From JAKLIH01 sp964618955 (GTDB lineage: Bacteria; Patescibacteriota; Minisyncoccia; UBA6257; JAKLIH01), in contig CAZUBO010000014.1 in NCBI GenBank assembly GCA_964618955.1, forward strand, positions 1 through 17,421: 17,421 nt of DNA, in the 5' to 3' direction. The translations under genes and the position numbers were made by a program. Below the pieces are notes generated by a model that ran no database searches, was not told the origin of the DNA, and saw only the letters and a list, made by a program, of their open reading frames with translations. This document shows, one piece after another, positions 15,041 to 17,421 of the stretch (positions within the stretch are counted from its first letter, which is position 1; each line of letters begins with the position of its first letter).

Positions 15041-15388
15041 ATGGCAAGAGTCAAATCAGGAGTAGTCTCCAAGAAAAAAACAAATAAGTTATTGAAATTA
15101 ACTAAAGGTTTTCGTTATGGACGTAAGTCTAAAGTTAGAGTAGCCCATGATGCAGTATTGCATGCTGGTGCTCACGCTATTAGAGGTAGAAGAGAGAAGA
15201 AGAGAACTTATCGATGTCTATGACAAGTTAAGATCAATGCTTTGGTTCGCGAGAATGGCTTAACTTTTAGCAAGTTTATTGCTTTAGCTAAAGCCAAAGG
15301 AGTTGCTTTAGACCGTAAGGTTATGGCAGATCTTTGTGAGCATGAGCCAATCGTAATGAAGAAGTTAATTGAATTTGTTAAGAAATAG
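15041..15388 (+). CDS. rplT: Large ribosomal subunit protein bL20
   Basis: 115 aa, the normal length. MARVKSGVVSKKKTNKLLKLTKGFRYGRKSKVRVAHDA, then RGRREKKRTYRCLWQVKINALVRENGLTFSKFI and a C-terminal LDRKVMADLCEHEP. The TGA at 15221-15223 falls on the conserved Trp of the RRLWI block, a clear demonstration of UGA as Trp in an essential protein. bL20 binds 23S rRNA and in many bacteria represses this operon at the mRNA level; no leader structure for that is evident here. It starts 39 bases after rpmI; the stop is TAG. Confidence 0.97.
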
Positions 15389-15399
15389 AATTAGAAATT

Positions 15400-15429
15400 A
15401 AAACAGTGGAAGTAATTCCACTGTTTTTT
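15400..15429 (+). terminator. Rho-independent terminator of infC-rpmI-rplT
   Basis: AAAACAGTGGAA and TTCCACTGTTTT form a perfect 12-bp stem around GTAA, ending in a T run, 11 bases after the rplT stop. Confidence 0.95.
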
Positions 15430-15438
15430 GTTTAGCTA

Positions 15439-15467
15439 TTGATGATATTTACATTTTTTGTTACAAT
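15439..15467 (+). promoter_or_regulatory. Promoter of the antitoxin-like gene
   Basis: TTGATG 15439-15444, 17 bases, TACAAT 15462-15467 with TG extension. Start near 15474 gives a 12-base leader before ATG 15486. Confidence 0.55.
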
Positions 15468-15485
15468 ATATTTAAGAATTAATAC

Positions 15486-15791
15486 ATGGATATGAAAAAA
15501 ATAATTTCGATAAACAAAGCTAGTAAAGATTTTATTAAAATAATTGAAGATGTACAGAAAGACAATAATTACTATATTCTTACAGAAAAAGGAAAGGCTA
15601 AAGTGATAGTAATGTCGTATGATGATTTTGACGGCTGAATGGAGACTATAGACGTAGCTTTAACTTATCCTGATATTTTGAAGGATGCTAAAGAGCTTGA
15701 TAAAGATGTAAAGAGCGGAGCATATAAGCAGTATGTATCTTTAGAGGAGGTTATTGCAAAACAGAAAGGTAAGAAATCTAGTCATAAATAG
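15486..15791 (+). CDS. Phd/YefM-type antitoxin-like protein, no toxin beside it
   Basis: 101 aa, with one TGA as Trp (DFDGWMETI). The opening KKIISINKASKDFIKIIEDVQ, then YYILTEKGKAKVIVMSYDDFDGW, is the N-terminal DNA-binding and dimerisation fold of Phd/YefM antitoxins (usual pattern: vlitrrGkpvAvl.s.edy..l). The C-terminal half, with KELDKDVKSGAYKQYVSLEEVIAKQ, is where such proteins cover their toxin. No RelE, Doc or other toxin gene lies on either side: rplT with its terminator is upstream and a pilin-like gene downstream. It may act as an orphan transcriptional regulator or work with a distant toxin. ATG 15492 is an alternative start. Confidence 0.82.
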
Positions 15792-15820
15792 TTGATTTTA
15801 TCTTAAATATGTTCTATAAT
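15792..15820 (+). promoter_or_regulatory. Promoter of the minor-pilin cluster
   Basis: TTGATT 15792-15797, exactly 17 bases, TATAAT 15815-15820; start near 15827, about 20 bases before ATG 15847. The -35 begins at the base after the antitoxin stop codon. Confidence 0.75.
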
Positions 15821-15846
15821 ATTATTAATAAAGATAACTGATTTAA

Positions 15847-16392
15847 ATGAAAATTAAAGACAAAAAGAATAAAATTAAAGATGCCTTTTCGTTGATTGAA
15901 GCATTAGTTGCTATCTCGATTTTGATGATCGGAATTTTGAGTGCTTTCATTTTAGTTATTCGAACTTTAGCTAATACACCCCATATTCAAAGTAGATTGA
16001 TTGCATCAAACTTAGCTCAAGAAGGGGTAGAGTTAGTAAGACAAATTAGAGATACTAACTTTGTTAACGAGGGATCTTTTAGAGATAATTTAGTTGCTGG
16101 AACTTATCAGATAGATAGTGTTACTAGGAAGTTGGATTTATTTGAGAAAGATAATTTTTTGAAGTTTGATGATGTCGATAAGATATATTCTTATCAAGCT
16201 GGAGATAAGAATCCTTTCTATTTCCAAAGGGAGATTGTAATTAGTGATACACCTGATAAAACCAATTCTTTTAGAGTGAATGTTATAATGACATGATGTG
16301 TGAAGAGAACGGAAAGTCAATGCTTGGAGAAGCCAACGTATGAATTAAATGTAGAAGATCATTTATATAATTATTTAAATGCAATTGAATAA
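15847..16392 (+). CDS. Type IV prepilin-like protein (PilV/GspI-like minor pilin)
   Basis: 181 aa. A basic leader MKIKDKKNKIKDA is followed by FSLIEALVAISILMIGILSAFILVI, the class III prepilin signal with Glu at +5 and a single hydrophobic helix; the residue before the cleavage site is Ala rather than the usual Gly. The helix continues into ANTPHIQSRLIASNLAQEGVELVRQIRD, the typical minor-pilin stalk (AxxLAQEGIE). The rest is a beta-type globular domain with two Cys in CVKRTESQC after a TGA-encoded Trp. It is expected in the inner membrane or pilus tip after processing by PilD. TAATG couples it to the next gene with a one-base overlap. Confidence 0.85.
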
Positions 16393-16931
16393 TGAAAAGT
16401 TTGAAATTGGATAACAAAAGAAAATCTTTTACTTTGATTGAAGCGCTGATGGCGGTCGCTATGTTTATGATAATTACAACAATTCTAATTAATATCTATG
16501 TAGCAACAATTCGATCAGAAAGAATTGCTTATACAATATTACGAGATAGCGATGTAACTCAGAATGTTTTGGAATCTATTGCTAGAGCTATTCGTATGGG
16601 TAGCGATTTTGAGAATGTTGATGGGAAGAATTTGAAGTTTGTAACTGAAGAAGAGGGAACGAAGTTTACAACAATGTTTAGATATACGTATGATGAAGTT
16701 AATAAGAGAGGTTGGATTGAGAGAATTAAAGATATTAATAAGCCAGGAGATTTTATTCGGTTGACACCGGATAATATGAGTATTGAAGATTTTGAATTTA
16801 AAGTTTTTGGAAGTTCAAAAGAGCAAGAAAATATTTTAATAAAATTCAATGCAATATCCAGAGTGTATGGGAATGATTACAAAACTTTTGTTCAAACAGC
16901 AGTCACGCCAAGATTAATAATTTCTAATTAA
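16392..16931 (+). CDS. Type IV prepilin-like protein (PilW/GspJ-like minor pilin)
   Basis: 179 aa. The leader MKSLKLDNKRKS is followed by FTLIEALMAVAMFMIITTILINIYV, again a class III prepilin signal with Glu at +5, here with Ser before the cleavage site. Then RDSDVTQNVLESIARAIRMG, a PilW/GspJ-like stalk, and a globular domain. The one Trp is TGG. The start overlaps the preceding stop by one base and the next gene begins 5 bases after its stop, so this is an operon of pilus-tip proteins. I assign PilW/GspJ only by position and helix pattern. Confidence 0.82.
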   Translation: MKSLKLDNKRKSFTLIEALMAVAMFMIITTILINIYVATIRSERIAYTILRDSDVTQNVLESIARAIRMGSDFENVDGKNLKFVTEEEGTKFTTMFRYTYDEVNKRGWIERIKDINKPGDFIRLTPDNMSIEDFEFKVFGSSKEQENILIKFNAISRVYGNDYKTFVQTAVTPRLIISN

Positions 16932-16936
16932 ATCAT

Positions 16937-17317
16937 ATGTTTAAAATTGTTTTTAATAGAAAAAGAAAAGCTCAGGTATTCTTAATGAGTTCTTTAATCC
17001 TAGCAGGAACTGCTGCTTTAGGATTGTCTTTGGTCAGTGTGTATTTGAAAAATTTAAGAATGGTATATGAGATTTCAGAATCAACTCGAGCTTTTTATGC
17101 GGCAGATGCTTGTGCGGAATGAAGATTGAATGAAATTCTAAATACTCCAAATGAATCAAAGCCTGAATTCTCCAATACACATAGGAATCTAATAGATTGT
17201 GATTATGACCCAGATTACGAAGCAGAGAATCAAATCAAGGCTATTGGAATTACTAATACCGTAAGAAGAGGTATAAATATATATTTTGATGCCACAGGAA
17301 AATTATTAAATTATTAA
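16937..17317 (+). CDS. PilX-like pilus assembly protein, small
   Basis: 126 aa, with a TGA as Trp (ACAEWRLNE). N-terminal KRKAQVFLMSSLILAGTAAL is a single membrane helix, followed by LKNLRMVYEISESTRAFYAADACAEW, which matches the ARAFYAAEAGIE block of PilX/PilA-type minor pilins and GspK-like proteins. It lacks the FTLIE signal and Glu at +5. The soluble remainder is short (about 65 residues) and unrecognised. Third gene of the pilin-like operon. Confidence 0.72.
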
Positions 17318-17324
17318 GAAGTTC

Positions 17325-17421
17325 ATGAATAAATCTGAAATCAAAAATAGAATAGAGAAGTTGAAAGAAGAGATTAATTACCATAGTCATCTCTATTATG
17401 TTTTAGATAATCCAACTATTT
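17325..17421 (+). CDS. ligA: NAD-dependent DNA ligase LigA, N-terminal end; 3' part outside window
   Basis: From ATG 17325 the 32 visible residues include IKNRIEKLKEEINYHSHLYY followed by VLDNPTI, the N-terminal Ia domain of LigA (family: elr.lInehnyrYYvlD.PeIsDaeYD) with the Tyr pair that contacts NMN. LigA seals nicks in replication and repair using NAD+. It starts 7 bases after the pilX-like stop, probably cotranscribed. The catalytic KxDG lies beyond the window. Confidence 0.9.
   Translation, partial: MNKSEIKNRIEKLKEEINYHSHLYYVLDNPTI

Noticed and set aside
1..17421. CRISPR array, insertion sequence or prophage
   Set aside because: No regularly spaced repeats, transposase motifs, terminal inverted repeats or phage structural genes were seen.

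Overview
The window is AT-rich bacterial chromosome that reads coherently only if UGA means tryptophan. About 50 in-frame TGA codons (hand count) sit where well-known families have Trp, for example the GWDTHGLPVE block of IleRS, LWQEGH of ProRS and the Trp after RCL in bL20. TGG is rarer (about nine). Every complete gene can be closed with TAA or TAG; none needs TGA. Short genes, tight spacing, the Mur-ligase/UvrB/minor-pilin/LigA gene set and a lone Phd-like antitoxin suggest a reduced genome of the Candidate Phyla Radiation (Patescibacteria) type. Mycoplasma is unlikely because Mur-ligase and pilin genes are present. The CPR recoding I know of (Absconditabacteria and Gracilibacteria) reads UGA as glycine, so Trp here is notable. 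The lineage cannot be fixed from this window.

Layout. 1-451: 3' end of a CCA-adding enzyme and tRNA-Pro(CGG). 542-3716: a likely operon of an AAA ATPase and a RloB-like TOPRIM protein (AbiL/RloA-RloB-like defence pair), then endonuclease III and a TlyA-type rRNA methyltransferase. 3742-3980: a free-standing small transcription unit with a 45-codon ORF, a very strong Shine-Dalgarno and four consecutive hairpins, the last a terminator. 4006-5507: archaeal/eukaryotic-type prolyl-tRNA synthetase. 5516-5744, minus strand: a second small unit with a consensus promoter, a strong Shine-Dalgarno and a 36-aa peptide, sharing a terminator with proS. 5756-7750, minus strand: uvrB, divergent from a MurE-like ligase across an 18-bp palindrome. 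9189-12456: ileS overlapping an RNHCP-domain gene. 12457-13815: an AAA/DUF4143 ATPase with its own promoters. 13874-14269: tmRNA. 14311-15429: infC-rpmI-rplT and terminator. 15439-15791: lone Phd/YefM-like antitoxin. 15792-17421: three minor-pilin-like genes and the start of ligA.

How it fits together. Most of the window is translation machinery (tRNA and its CCA enzyme, two synthetases, an rRNA methylase, IF3, L35, L20, tmRNA) and DNA repair (Nth, UvrB, LigA), with a cell-wall ligase and a pilus cluster. Ordinary genes have little or no Shine-Dalgarno. The two small ORFs flanking proS have near-perfect ones, so they are the strongest candidates for something undescribed, together with the UGA reassignment and the defence pair written in the altered code.
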